Source: Lachnospiraceae bacterium
GTDB lineage: Bacteria; Bacillota_A; Clostridia; Lachnospirales; Lachnospiraceae
Direction: 5' to 3'
DNA: 7,069 bases
NCBI GenBank assembly: GCA_024699595.1
Contig: JAILPG010000258.1
Span: 1-7,069 of the forward strand
The notes below the pieces were generated by a model. The model did not search any database, had not been told where the DNA came from, and saw only the letters and a list, made by a program, of their open reading frames with translations. Position numbers and translations under genes: made by a program. This document shows positions 1 through 6,140 of the stretch, one piece after another (the stretch's first letter is position 1; the number at the start of each line of letters is the position of its first letter).

Positions 1-266
1 AGCATCTGCCTGAAGAATACCGGATTTGATTCATAGGCCGGCACCAGGATACTGATCCTGTAGGGATGTTCAAAAACATGTCTTCTCTGGGCGGAAAGCT
101 CAGCCTCACCGGGCCTGCTTTCGAGAAATGTCTTTGAATAATCCTCCTCTTCGGCATCATGTCTTAATCGCTCTGCTATCTTATAACAGGTTTCGATCGC
201 GCCGTTTCTCTTAACATAGCTTATAACCCTGTCAATATTCTTTTTACTGATCTTTTTTGCAGTCAT
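1..266 (-). CDS. N-terminal part of a family 2 glycosyltransferase with N-terminal extension, cut by the left edge
   Basis: An open frame of 88 codons without a stop runs from ATG 266 off the left edge. The protein starts MTAKKISKKNIDRVISY, then a basic and acidic helical region to about residue 68, then HPYRISILVPAYESNPVFF, the first beta-strand and nucleotide-binding turn (ILVPAYES, 73-80) of a GT2 enzyme. The extension with YVKRNGAIET (17-26) and AQRRHVFEHPYRIS resembles that of large surface-polysaccharide glycosyltransferases of Clostridia, as far as I recall. The catalytic DXD part is outside the window. The start lies inside the nucleotidyltransferase gene (23-bp overlap), with only a weak AGAAAG upstream, so it probably depends on translation of that gene. 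No other start codon occurs in frame before residue 88. It probably adds a sugar, perhaps the one made by the upstream trio, to the growing glycan. Confidence 0.85.
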   Translation of the reverse strand, partial: MTAKKISKKNIDRVISYVKRNGAIETCYKIAERLRHDAEEEDYSKTFLESRPGEAELSAQRRHVFEHPYRISILVPAYESNPVFFRQM

Positions 267-981
267 AACTTTCTATGAATTCGTTAAGCTCTGAAGGGGT
301 TCCGAGGACATGGACGCTCTGTGGATCCACATCTGATATATAGACCTTCATTCCCTTTTCTATCATGTGATTGTAAAGAGGCGCTATGTATTTTTCCCCT
401 TTTTCAAGCCTGGAAGGGTCGGAATAGTACTCGTTATACATGGTCTCATAGAGCCTGCAGGTCCTGAAATAATATGCTCCGAGCGTGCAGTTGTCCGATA
501 TCCTCTCTTTTTCCCTTACCTCGACCGCTCTCCCCGACTCATTAAGCCTTACAAAGCTCCAGTGATCCCCCTCCGCCTTAAAGCAGGGGATAAAGCCGTC
601 GCCGTGTATCTGTCCGGGATTCATGCAGCCTGCCTCGACATAGGTATCTATATTGTAGATGAGAAGCTCATCTTCATCGTTCCAGGATCTGGATGCAAGC
701 ATTGCTGTCGTGGCCTGTCCGTCGGTCTGGTTCTTCAGTTCTACGACTCTGTGACCAACTATCTGTATGTCTTTGCATTTTTCCTCTATAAAGGACGCAG
801 CCCTGTCTTCCTGCCTTACGATAAAGGTATAGAAATCCTCAGCCCGTCTGAATGACTTTAGGGACTCCATTGCCCATTCAAAAAGAGTTCTTCCATGGGC
901 CTTTATCATATATTTGGGTTCATTATACCCGGCCTGTCTGAATCTGGTTCCAAGACCCGCCATCGTTATGACTATTTCCAT
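244..981 (-). CDS. Sugar-phosphate-type nucleotidyltransferase (NTP_transferase fold)
   Basis: A 245-residue cytoplasmic enzyme expected to couple an NTP to a phosphorylated small molecule, giving an NDP-linked donor and pyrophosphate. Seen: the N-terminal phosphate loop MAGLGTRF (7-14), PKYMI with Lys23, TDGQA at 86-90 in the base-recognition position, metal-binding Asp112 in YNIDTYV, LGAYYF at 167-172, and LGTP at 226-229 near the end, as in many nucleotidyltransferases. It lacks the left-handed helix repeats of GlmU-type proteins and is about as long as LicC, IspD and HddC-type enzymes. The base (CTP, GTP or UTP) and substrate cannot be told by eye. It follows the HAD phosphatase after 45 bp and is one of a kinase-phosphatase-nucleotidyltransferase trio. 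Its last 23 bp overlap the next gene. Fold certain, substrate unknown. Confidence 0.88.
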   Translation of the reverse strand: MEIVITMAGLGTRFRQAGYNEPKYMIKAHGRTLFEWAMESLKSFRRAEDFYTFIVRQEDRAASFIEEKCKDIQIVGHRVVELKNQTDGQATTAMLASRSWNDEDELLIYNIDTYVEAGCMNPGQIHGDGFIPCFKAEGDHWSFVRLNESGRAVEVREKERISDNCTLGAYYFRTCRLYETMYNEYYSDPSRLEKGEKYIAPLYNHMIEKGMKVYISDVDPQSVHVLGTPSELNEFIESYDCKKDQ

Positions 982-986
982 TACTG

Positions 987-991
987 CCTCC
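987..991 (-). promoter_or_regulatory. Strong ribosome binding site deciding the nucleotidyltransferase start
   Basis: GGAGG sits 5 nt upstream of the ATG at 981, an ideal spacing. The in-frame TTG at 993 overlaps this site and cannot use it, so the ATG is the supported start and the protein begins MEIVITMAG, with the nucleotide-binding strand right at the N-terminus as is normal for the family. Confidence 0.85.
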
Positions 992-1005
992 AATACCCGG
1001 TCTGT

Positions 1006-1021
1006 CCGCTTTAAAGAGCGG
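1006..1021 (-). other. Short hairpin in the only real intergenic gap
   Basis: A perfect 5-bp inverted repeat, CCGCT/AGCGG, with a 6-nt loop lies between the HAD phosphatase stop and the nucleotidyltransferase ribosome binding site. It has no following T-run, so it is not an intrinsic terminator. It might mark an RNA processing site or be chance. Confidence 0.3.
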
Positions 1022-1026
1022 CTGCA

Positions 1027-1443
1027 TCAGTCTGTCTGAGGATCAGAGCCGCACCTGCTGTTTTTACATATCCTTGAAAGCTCCTCAGGAGTGCATCTTA
1101 AGAATTCGTCGGGACGGACGGTTCTGTCATCCACATAGAAGCCCTCATGTCCGGGCCAGGGCTTTCCGTATATGATCTCGTCATACGGGATATCCCATTT
1201 ATCAAGCCATCTTAGCAGAACCTTTGCAGTGTTTGCATTGATCAGACCGATATTTCCCTTGTAACTGTTCATGTTCCTCGAGGTAAACAGTATGATCTTT
1301 GCACCGCCGTCCTTATATTCCCTTATCTTATCAGTCATCTCCTTATAGGGGATCACGTCTTCATATCTCTCATCAGGCTTTTTTATGGGACAGAGTGTTC
1401 CGTCTATATCAAATATAAATGTCAGTCCGCTATACTCCATCAT
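1027..1443 (-). CDS. HAD-superfamily phosphatase, EcbF/BcbF capsule-biosynthesis type
   Basis: A 138-residue capless HAD enzyme with all four motifs: FDIDGT at 11-16 (nucleophile Asp12, acid-base Asp14), FTSRN at 53-57, Lys94 in GKPW, and VDDR at 104-107. The stretch from SRNMNSYKGN (55-64) through WLDKWDIPYDEIIYGKPW to FYVDDRTVRPDEF closely follows my memory of the EcbF/BcbF capsule biosynthesis phosphatase family (TIGR01689), known from Pasteurella and Actinobacillus capsule loci. Length fits. The last 20 or so residues are Cys/Ser-rich and seem unconserved. ATG at 1443 overlaps the kinase stop (ATGA); a second ATG follows at 1440 and is better spaced from the GGAGG at 1445-1449 (4 nt against 1), so the true start may be one residue later. 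It likely removes a phosphate from an intermediate of the activated group built with its two neighbours; the substrate is unknown. Confidence 0.86.
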   Translation of the reverse strand: MMEYSGLTFIFDIDGTLCPIKKPDERYEDVIPYKEMTDKIREYKDGGAKIILFTSRNMNSYKGNIGLINANTAKVLLRWLDKWDIPYDEIIYGKPWPGHEGFYVDDRTVRPDEFLRCTPEELSRICKNSRCGSDPQTD

Positions 1444-2861
1444 TCCTCCAGCTCATCCATTATCCTTAAGGCATTCAGTATAAATCCGAAAACCTTCTTT
1501 TCCCTGTCCATATGTAACGGAAGCATGGACAAAAACAGTGAAGCCTCATATATCCTCACAAGATCGTAATCCATATCATAAGAGTGCAGGTATTCCTTAA
1601 AGATATCCTTAAACCTCTCATTTCCGCCATCGTCGATCACAAGCCTGAATCTTAAGTCATCATTAAGGGTTATCTCAAACAGGTCACTGTTAAAATAATC
1701 ATATTCACCAAGGACTGAATGGGACAGCTTGCAGACATCATAATAAGGATCCATGTAAAGCTCATCCTCCGTTTCGGCACCTTTGGGATCTATGAGCTTA
1801 AGCAGATCCATATCGCTGTTATAGAGAATGTTTGAAAAACAGAGATCCCCGTGAGCCGCATAAAGGCAGGCATCATAATGTCTCCTGCTCTCAAGTTTTT
1901 CATAAAGCCTTAAATATCTGTCCTTTATCTCATCAATGGATGAATATCCCGTTCCCGTCTTTATAAAGGTCTCAAGCTTTTCAAAGCCATCCATTGCCTT
2001 AAGATCCGAAAGCCTTTGTAATACCTTGTCCACATAGAGCCTTTTTGCCGATCCCTTACAGTACTCAAGCGGATATTCCTTAGACTTTCTGTTCTTTATA
2101 AAATAGAAGAGCTTATCAAGCAGCATCTTAAATTCCGCTGTATCCATGGCTCCGTGCACATATCTTAAGGCAACATCCGCTACAAAAAATCGCTCCATGG
2201 AATATGACGCTCCATTTTCATCCTCCTTATAATCAAACGGAAGCGCATACCACATCCTCATCTGTTCGGGCAAAAAGCCGTAATATCTGTACTCGGCCCT
2301 TAACTTGTCCCTGTTTGACGAATGCTTAACGACCGTATATCTGTCGCCCTTAAGCGAATTAAAGAATCTTGCATCAAAGCCGCTTGTGATAAACTGCCTG
2401 AAGTTATTTACATCGGAAAGATCTATAAAACCTTTTCCTTCTATCTTTTCGTAAGTGTTTACCGAAGCCTCATCCTCATTGAGAAGATCCGGTATGCAGG
2501 GATACATTATGCAGACGACCCTTTCCCCCTGCATAACCCTGTATATTTCCTTAATATAGCATGCTTTCTGCAAAAGAACCGAAATTTCATCTGAATCTTC
2601 TATTAAAAAATCGGAAAATATCCTGAAAAGGGCAGTATCCTCTTTTGTCCCGGACTTAAGCACGTCTCTTATATCACCGTTTTCCTCATCGGCTACATAG
2701 ATCTCAGACACGTTCTTAAAGGAGCCAAGCTTCTTTATCATCCTGTCCTTTAAGGAAACCCTCTTATAGATAGTCTGTCCGAAGCTCCTATTCCCGGTGA
2801 TGCTTTTTATCTCCCTGTCCGGTATTCTTCTGTCATCATAGAGAACTGCAACTTTTTTCAC
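1440..2861 (-). CDS. APH/choline-kinase-like phosphotransferase with an unassigned N-terminal domain
   Basis: A 473-residue cytoplasmic protein starting with GTG, in a GTGA overlap with the flippase-like gene. The C-terminal half is a kinase of the aminoglycoside phosphotransferase/choline kinase fold: candidate ATP lysine Lys179 in YTVVKHSS, candidate helix-C Glu190, the catalytic loop HGDLCFSN at 337-344 (Asp339, Asn344), and IDPKG at 357-361 with metal-binding Asp358, followed by DPYYDVCKLSHS (371-382). All core residues are present, so it should be active. Residues 1 to about 160 are not needed for a kinase of this class; GNRSFGQTIYK (23-33) and ARFFNSL (164-170) look conserved, and this part may be a degenerate nucleotidyltransferase-like or recognition domain, which I cannot confirm. 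Sitting directly upstream of a HAD phosphatase and a nucleotidyltransferase, it probably phosphorylates a small alcohol, amino-alcohol or sugar bound for a surface glycan, not an antibiotic. Confidence 0.8.
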   Translation of the reverse strand: MKKVAVLYDDRRIPDREIKSITGNRSFGQTIYKRVSLKDRMIKKLGSFKNVSEIYVADEENGDIRDVLKSGTKEDTALFRIFSDFLIEDSDEISVLLQKACYIKEIYRVMQGERVVCIMYPCIPDLLNEDEASVNTYEKIEGKGFIDLSDVNNFRQFITSGFDARFFNSLKGDRYTVVKHSSNRDKLRAEYRYYGFLPEQMRMWYALPFDYKEDENGASYSMERFFVADVALRYVHGAMDTAEFKMLLDKLFYFIKNRKSKEYPLEYCKGSAKRLYVDKVLQRLSDLKAMDGFEKLETFIKTGTGYSSIDEIKDRYLRLYEKLESRRHYDACLYAAHGDLCFSNILYNSDMDLLKLIDPKGAETEDELYMDPYYDVCKLSHSVLGEYDYFNSDLFEITLNDDLRFRLVIDDGGNERFKDIFKEYLHSYDMDYDLVRIYEASLFLSMLPLHMDREKKVFGFILNALRIMDELEE

Positions 2862-3640
2862 TTGACTTTATCCCTTCCCCGTCTTTTTAAAAAGAACAGA
2901 ATGCCGCTTATCAGGGTGCACACCGAAAGGCAGACCAGTGCGAATACTGTATACGGCTTCTGAACGGCCGTTATGTGCTCTGTCGACAGTATGGATGCGA
3001 TATATTCGCAAAACTGTCTCGCATCAAAGTAAATACCAAGGAGCCTTGATAATGACAGTAAGAGCAGCCCTTCAAATATCCATGCACCGAAAGACATGAG
3101 GATCATTATCGCATATCTTCCGTATATCAGCTCTTTCACCCTGTCGTAGCCGGTCTTTATCATCTCAAGAGAGCGCAGTACCGCCATCGATCTGACCGAG
3201 CTTCTGTTTATTATTATGTATTTGTTAAGATATCCGTAGGCGGACGGAAACATCCAGAAAACAAACAGTACGGCAAGTAAAAAAACCGTAAGAAATACGC
3301 TTACCGCAGATACCGTATCCTTATAAAGGACCTGTAAAGGAAGCATTATAAGGACTAAAGCCAGCGTATCAAAGAATCTGTCGCATATTATACTCAGTAT
3401 CCCCGTAAGGAGACTGCCCGTTATCCTTGCAAACGCAGCTATCCTGTACACTTCTCCGAGCTTAAAAGGAATGACCAGATTCACGAGCGTAGTCCTGAAA
3501 TAGGCGAACACGAACCTTCCAAACTCGATCTTTTCATCCAAAAGCACCAGATAAAGCCTCATCATCTTGAGTGCATGTACCAGGATGAAAAGAACGACTA
3601 TACAGATACTTAATACCGGGATAAGCAGATATTCTGTCAT
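2858..3640 (-). CDS. Flippase-like membrane protein, LPG-synthase-TM/AglD-type domain (UPF0104-like)
   Basis: A 260-residue hydrophobic protein with likely membrane segments at about 3-22, 76-100, 111-131, 178-200 and 230-251 plus weaker ones between, ending in a basic tail. The diagnostic part is residues 50-92: VNLVIPFKLGE (53-63), Arg66, then CDRFFDT with Asp87, Arg88 and Asp91. This matches the 'lPfrlGe...R...DR..D' signature of the flippase-like domain shared by MprF's membrane half, AglD and related proteins (PF03706). It is shorter than the usual 300 or so residues, so it may lack a helix or two. The family is linked to movement or use of lipid carriers in surface glycan pathways. It overlaps the GT2 gene (ATGA) and the kinase gene (GTGA) by 4 bp each, so the three are almost certainly co-translated. 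There is no MprF-like aminoacyltransferase domain, so lysyl-lipid synthesis is not supported. Confidence 0.8.
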   Translation of the reverse strand: MTEYLLIPVLSICIVVLFILVHALKMMRLYLVLLDEKIEFGRFVFAYFRTTLVNLVIPFKLGEVYRIAAFARITGSLLTGILSIICDRFFDTLALVLIMLPLQVLYKDTVSAVSVFLTVFLLAVLFVFWMFPSAYGYLNKYIIINRSSVRSMAVLRSLEMIKTGYDRVKELIYGRYAIMILMSFGAWIFEGLLLLSLSRLLGIYFDARQFCEYIASILSTEHITAVQKPYTVFALVCLSVCTLISGILFFLKRRGRDKVK

Positions 3641-4419
3641 TCTATTATTTCCGCCTCATAGCTGTCTGTCTTCTTATCCCTGTAATCATCAAGGATCTTT
3701 GCGGGATCCCTGTAATATGAAAACAGGATCTTAAGCACCTTAAATGCCTGATCTGCCATCTTCACATTGCTGACCTGATCCTCTTCTCTCCAGGATATCG
3801 GGAAAAATGAGATATCGTGTCCGTAATACTCGGAGGCAAGTATCATGCAGTAGTTAAACATGAGATTATCCGGAAATCCGTGATAAAAATCATCTTTGAG
3901 CATTTTTACGCTGTACATGTTAAGACCGGAGCCCAGATCATATATCTTCTTTCTGACTACAAATGCAAAGAGAAAATCAAAAACGATATTTCCGAAGGTC
4001 CTGAAAGTCGAATAGCCCTTAAGTCTCGAGCCCTTCATAAACCTCGCTCCAAGTACGCAGTCATGCTTCCTGTAGTAATGGCTGCTAAGCACCGGCTCAA
4101 AATCGGAAAGAGCGCCCTGATCGTCCCCGTGAAGCACGATCACATAGTCATAGCCGTTATCCATTGCATATTTAAAGGCTACCTTGTGCGAACCCCCGAG
4201 ACCGTAGTTTTCCCTGTTTCTAAGTATCGTTAAGGGTATCTCCTCATGCTTTTTCTTAAATGCCTTCACAACCTTTAATGTATCATCGGGGCTTATGTTA
4301 TCGACCACGATGACTCCGCTTATATACTTAAGCAGATCACTGTCAAGCTGTCCAAGCACCCTTATTATCTGTTTTTCACAGTTGTATACCGGAATAAACA
4401 AAAGTATCTTATCCTTCAT
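3637..4419 (-). CDS. Soluble family 2 glycosyltransferase, dolichyl-phosphate-mannose-synthase-like
   Basis: A 260-residue GT-A fold enzyme. Seen: FIPVYN at 8-13, VVDN at 38-41 for nucleotide binding, NYGLGGSHK at 71-79, a DXD-like metal site HGDDQG at 97-102 (Asp99, Asp100), GARF at 124-127, a DLGSGLN block at 161-167, and SWREED at 209-214 near the end of the catalytic domain. The order resembles DPM1/GtrB-type enzymes, which transfer a sugar from a nucleotide donor to polyprenyl phosphate on the cytoplasmic face. It lacks the C-terminal membrane pair of GtrB/CsbB and ends in a charged tail, so any membrane contact would come from partners. The next gene overlaps it by 4 bp (ATGA) and encodes a flippase-like membrane protein, a natural partner. 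The donor sugar cannot be read from the sequence. Family call firm; polyprenyl-phosphate acceptor inferred. Confidence 0.88.
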   Translation of the reverse strand: MKDKILLFIPVYNCEKQIIRVLGQLDSDLLKYISGVIVVDNISPDDTLKVVKAFKKKHEEIPLTILRNRENYGLGGSHKVAFKYAMDNGYDYVIVLHGDDQGALSDFEPVLSSHYYRKHDCVLGARFMKGSRLKGYSTFRTFGNIVFDFLFAFVVRKKIYDLGSGLNMYSVKMLKDDFYHGFPDNLMFNYCMILASEYYGHDISFFPISWREEDQVSNVKMADQAFKVLKILFSYYRDPAKILDDYRDKKTDSYEAEIIE

Positions 4420-4423
4420 CCTC

Positions 4424-5635
4424 TCAATACCTCGTAAGTCCGCAATCCTCGTTAATGTTTAACGGCTCTGCGACCTCGTTTCCCGTATAATCAAAACCGT
4501 CCGGGATATAGGTCGTGTCATGCTTGTAATCATACAGGCACATCTCCCTTTTGTTGTTCGTGTAATATGCTGCGCTTATCGCTGCCTGATCCCCGAGGAG
4601 ATTAAGAACAGTCTGGTTGTAATGCCACGAATCGATCATGTATTCCGTGGATACCGCGCTTAGGACCGTTGTCGCAAGTGCATAGTATCCGCTGTCCTTA
4701 CACAGCTGAAGCTGAGCGTCTACGATATTGTCAAAGAAATTCCTTATCTCAAGTATCCTTCCCGGAGTGATGATGAATACCTTCTGTACACCTCCTATAA
4801 ACAGGGGTCTTATGATGTTATCCATGTTCTGCTTGTATTCGTCGACCGTGATATTGTCAAGCGCATCAGATTCGCCCTGAAGCCATATAACATACTGTTT
4901 CCTGATGTAATAATTATTGCTCTCAAGCCATACCTGTGCCCTTTTCTGACGCTCACTGAAATCGTTCGTTGTGGAGGCAAGCTGCCAGAAATCAGTATCC
5001 GTCCCGCCCTGGGAAGCTGACACGGCAACTATCGGAACACCCGTCTCCTCATAATACCTGTTTGCAAAAGCAGACACGAGACTTCCCTTTTTGGCTCCCG
5101 GAAGATCATAGATACCGTTCAGATTATTCTCATTCTGCCCAAAGGGCTCCTCGATAGGATAGAGTCTGGTGGGATCGGATATTGCCCTGAATTCATAGCC
5201 GTGATCCATCTTTACCTTCGGAGCATATGAAGCGTTTCCTCCGGCACCTGACATATTACTCTGTCCCATGAACATCACAAGATCAACAATGATCTTTCCG
5301 TCCTCGGTCTTTTTTACCTCATCCTCAACGACAGTGCTTATCTCATTGTCAGATACGCTCTCAACCTCTTGCGCCGGAAGGTCGGAATAGGATATCTCCA
5401 CCTCAGGCTCTTCCTGCTCTTCTTTTGTTTCCTCAGGCACAGTCGTCTCTTCCACGTTAGCTATAGAGGGATCATCAAGAGCCCCGACCTGTTCTGCGGT
5501 TATGTCATTTTCGGTGCTCTGAGGGACCTCTATCGGAGTGGGAGTCACCCCTTGTGCACAGCCTGTGAGGATGCATATTGCCGTAAGTACGGCAGTTAAC
5601 ATGGTAACCGTTCTTTTTTTTCTCAAATTATTCAT
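4424..5635 (-). CDS. Surface lipoprotein with SGNH/SASA-type carbohydrate esterase domain
   Basis: A 403-residue protein counted from the ATG at 5635. A basic start and hydrophobic segment (residues 9-23) end in lipobox LTGC with Cys26, so it should be a lipid-anchored exported protein. Residues 27 to about 110 form an acidic, Thr/Glu/Pro-rich spacer with no visible fold. The SGNH hydrolase domain spans about 115-360: FMGQSNMSG with nucleophile Ser126, the ASQGGTD glycine block (207-213), WLQGESD (251-257), and DSWH with Asp335 and His338 as the acid-base pair. This block order matches the sialate O-acetylesterase/CE6 type (PF03629), which removes acyl, mostly acetyl, groups from sugars. A tail of about 45 residues follows. 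An in-frame TTG at 5650 would add five residues but has no ribosome binding site. Four bases separate it from the GT2 gene downstream. Substrate is unknown; O-acetyl groups on the glycan made by this locus are a reasonable guess. Confidence 0.87.
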   Translation of the reverse strand: MNNLRKKRTVTMLTAVLTAICILTGCAQGVTPTPIEVPQSTENDITAEQVGALDDPSIANVEETTVPEETKEEQEEPEVEISYSDLPAQEVESVSDNEISTVVEDEVKKTEDGKIIVDLVMFMGQSNMSGAGGNASYAPKVKMDHGYEFRAISDPTRLYPIEEPFGQNENNLNGIYDLPGAKKGSLVSAFANRYYEETGVPIVAVSASQGGTDTDFWQLASTTNDFSERQKRAQVWLESNNYYIRKQYVIWLQGESDALDNITVDEYKQNMDNIIRPLFIGGVQKVFIITPGRILEIRNFFDNIVDAQLQLCKDSGYYALATTVLSAVSTEYMIDSWHYNQTVLNLLGDQAAISAAYYTNNKREMCLYDYKHDTTYIPDGFDYTGNEVAEPLNINEDCGLTRY

Positions 5636-6140
5636 CTTCCTTCTTTTCAAGCGTCATTTTACGACTTATAAAATTGTAAACCATTACTATGGCGGTAGCA
5701 ATTATCTTGGCGATAAGTGCCGCCAGTTCCGAAGCGGAGCTTATTGCCGTTATCCCGAGGGTCTTTATGAATGAAAACAGCGATCCTGTGGCATTTTGTA
5801 CAAACAGGCTCTTTTCATAGGCTACGTCCATGCACAGCCACAGTACAAAGGTGTTTATCAGAAGACCTATAAGGCTAAGCACTAAAAAGATGGCAAATTC
5901 CTGCTTCCTGTCCGCATCGTCCTTTCTCTGAAATACAAACTTCATGCTGGCCAAATAGTTGAATATCAGGGAGATCACAAAGCCCGATACTCCGGCTACC
6001 AGATAGCCGTATTCCCATTTAACCACCTTGAGCACTATGGTGTAGACTATGAAATCAATTAAGAATGCAAGTCCTCCCACTACTCCAAACTTAAGGATCT
6101 GCTTTAAAAGCTTTTTCCTTTTTTCTTTTTTCTTATCCAT
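5628..6140 (-). CDS. GtrA-family membrane protein (putative polyprenyl-phosphate-sugar flippase)
   Basis: A 170-residue protein with a lysine-rich cytoplasmic N-terminus (residues 1-16) and four predicted membrane helices at about 18-40, 46-65, 81-105 and 138-157. Family signs are FGVVGGLAFLIDF in helix 1, NYLASMKFVF after helix 2, and the related NFISRKMTL after helix 4, the twofold pattern usual in GtrA. It is somewhat longer than typical GtrA proteins (about 120-150 residues), with the extra length in the loop before helix 4 (106-137). GtrA proteins are thought to flip polyprenyl-phosphate-linked sugars made by a GT2 enzyme. The ATG has an AAGGA site 9 nt upstream. The gene overlaps the GT87-like gene by 8 bp and the lipoprotein gene by 8 bp, so translation is probably coupled. 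Its partners here are likely the GT2 at 3637-4419 and the GT87-like protein; that link is inferred from position. Confidence 0.88.
   Translation of the reverse strand: MDKKKEKRKKLLKQILKFGVVGGLAFLIDFIVYTIVLKVVKWEYGYLVAGVSGFVISLIFNYLASMKFVFQRKDDADRKQEFAIFLVLSLIGLLINTFVLWLCMDVAYEKSLFVQNATGSLFSFIKTLGITAISSASELAALIAKIIATAIVMVYNFISRKMTLEKKEDE
5639..5644 (-). promoter_or_regulatory. Ribosome binding site deciding the lipoprotein start
   Basis: AGAAGG lies 3 nt upstream of the ATG at 5635. The spacing is short but usable. The alternative in-frame TTG at 5650 lies upstream of this site and has no purine-rich site of its own, so the ATG is preferred. It also gives a more compact signal peptide and an 8-bp overlap with the preceding gene like that of the neighbouring junction. 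Confidence 0.6.

Noticed and set aside
210..236. TTGACA on the minus strand near the nucleotidyltransferase stop
   Set aside because: No -10 box at usable spacing (TATGTT lies only 11 nt away), and the site is inside the start of the left-edge glycosyltransferase gene.
367..855. Long plus-strand open frame opposite the nucleotidyltransferase
   Set aside because: It is antisense to a gene with clear catalytic motifs, has no recognisable domain, and is a frame shadow.
1440..2861. Antibiotic resistance by aminoglycoside phosphorylation
   Set aside because: The kinase fold is shared, but the extra N-terminal domain and the surrounding capsule-type phosphatase, nucleotidyltransferase and glycosyltransferases point to glycan biosynthesis.
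2858..3640. MprF-type lysyl-phosphatidylglycerol synthase
   Set aside because: Only the flippase-like membrane domain is present; the C-terminal aminoacyltransferase domain is absent and the next gene encodes a kinase.
3817..4233. Plus-strand open frame opposite the GT2 gene
   Set aside because: Shadow of a well-supported gene; the translation shows no family features.
4826..4870. Promoter-like TTGACA with 17-nt spacing to TACAAG on the minus strand inside the esterase gene
   Set aside because: The -10 matches only 4 of 6 bases, the site lies deep in coding sequence (the DNITVDEYK region), and it would start transcription in the middle of a gene.
4810..5028. Second minus-strand frame inside the esterase gene
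   Set aside because: Lies wholly within the SGNH domain coding region in another frame, with no domain or ribosome binding site to support it.
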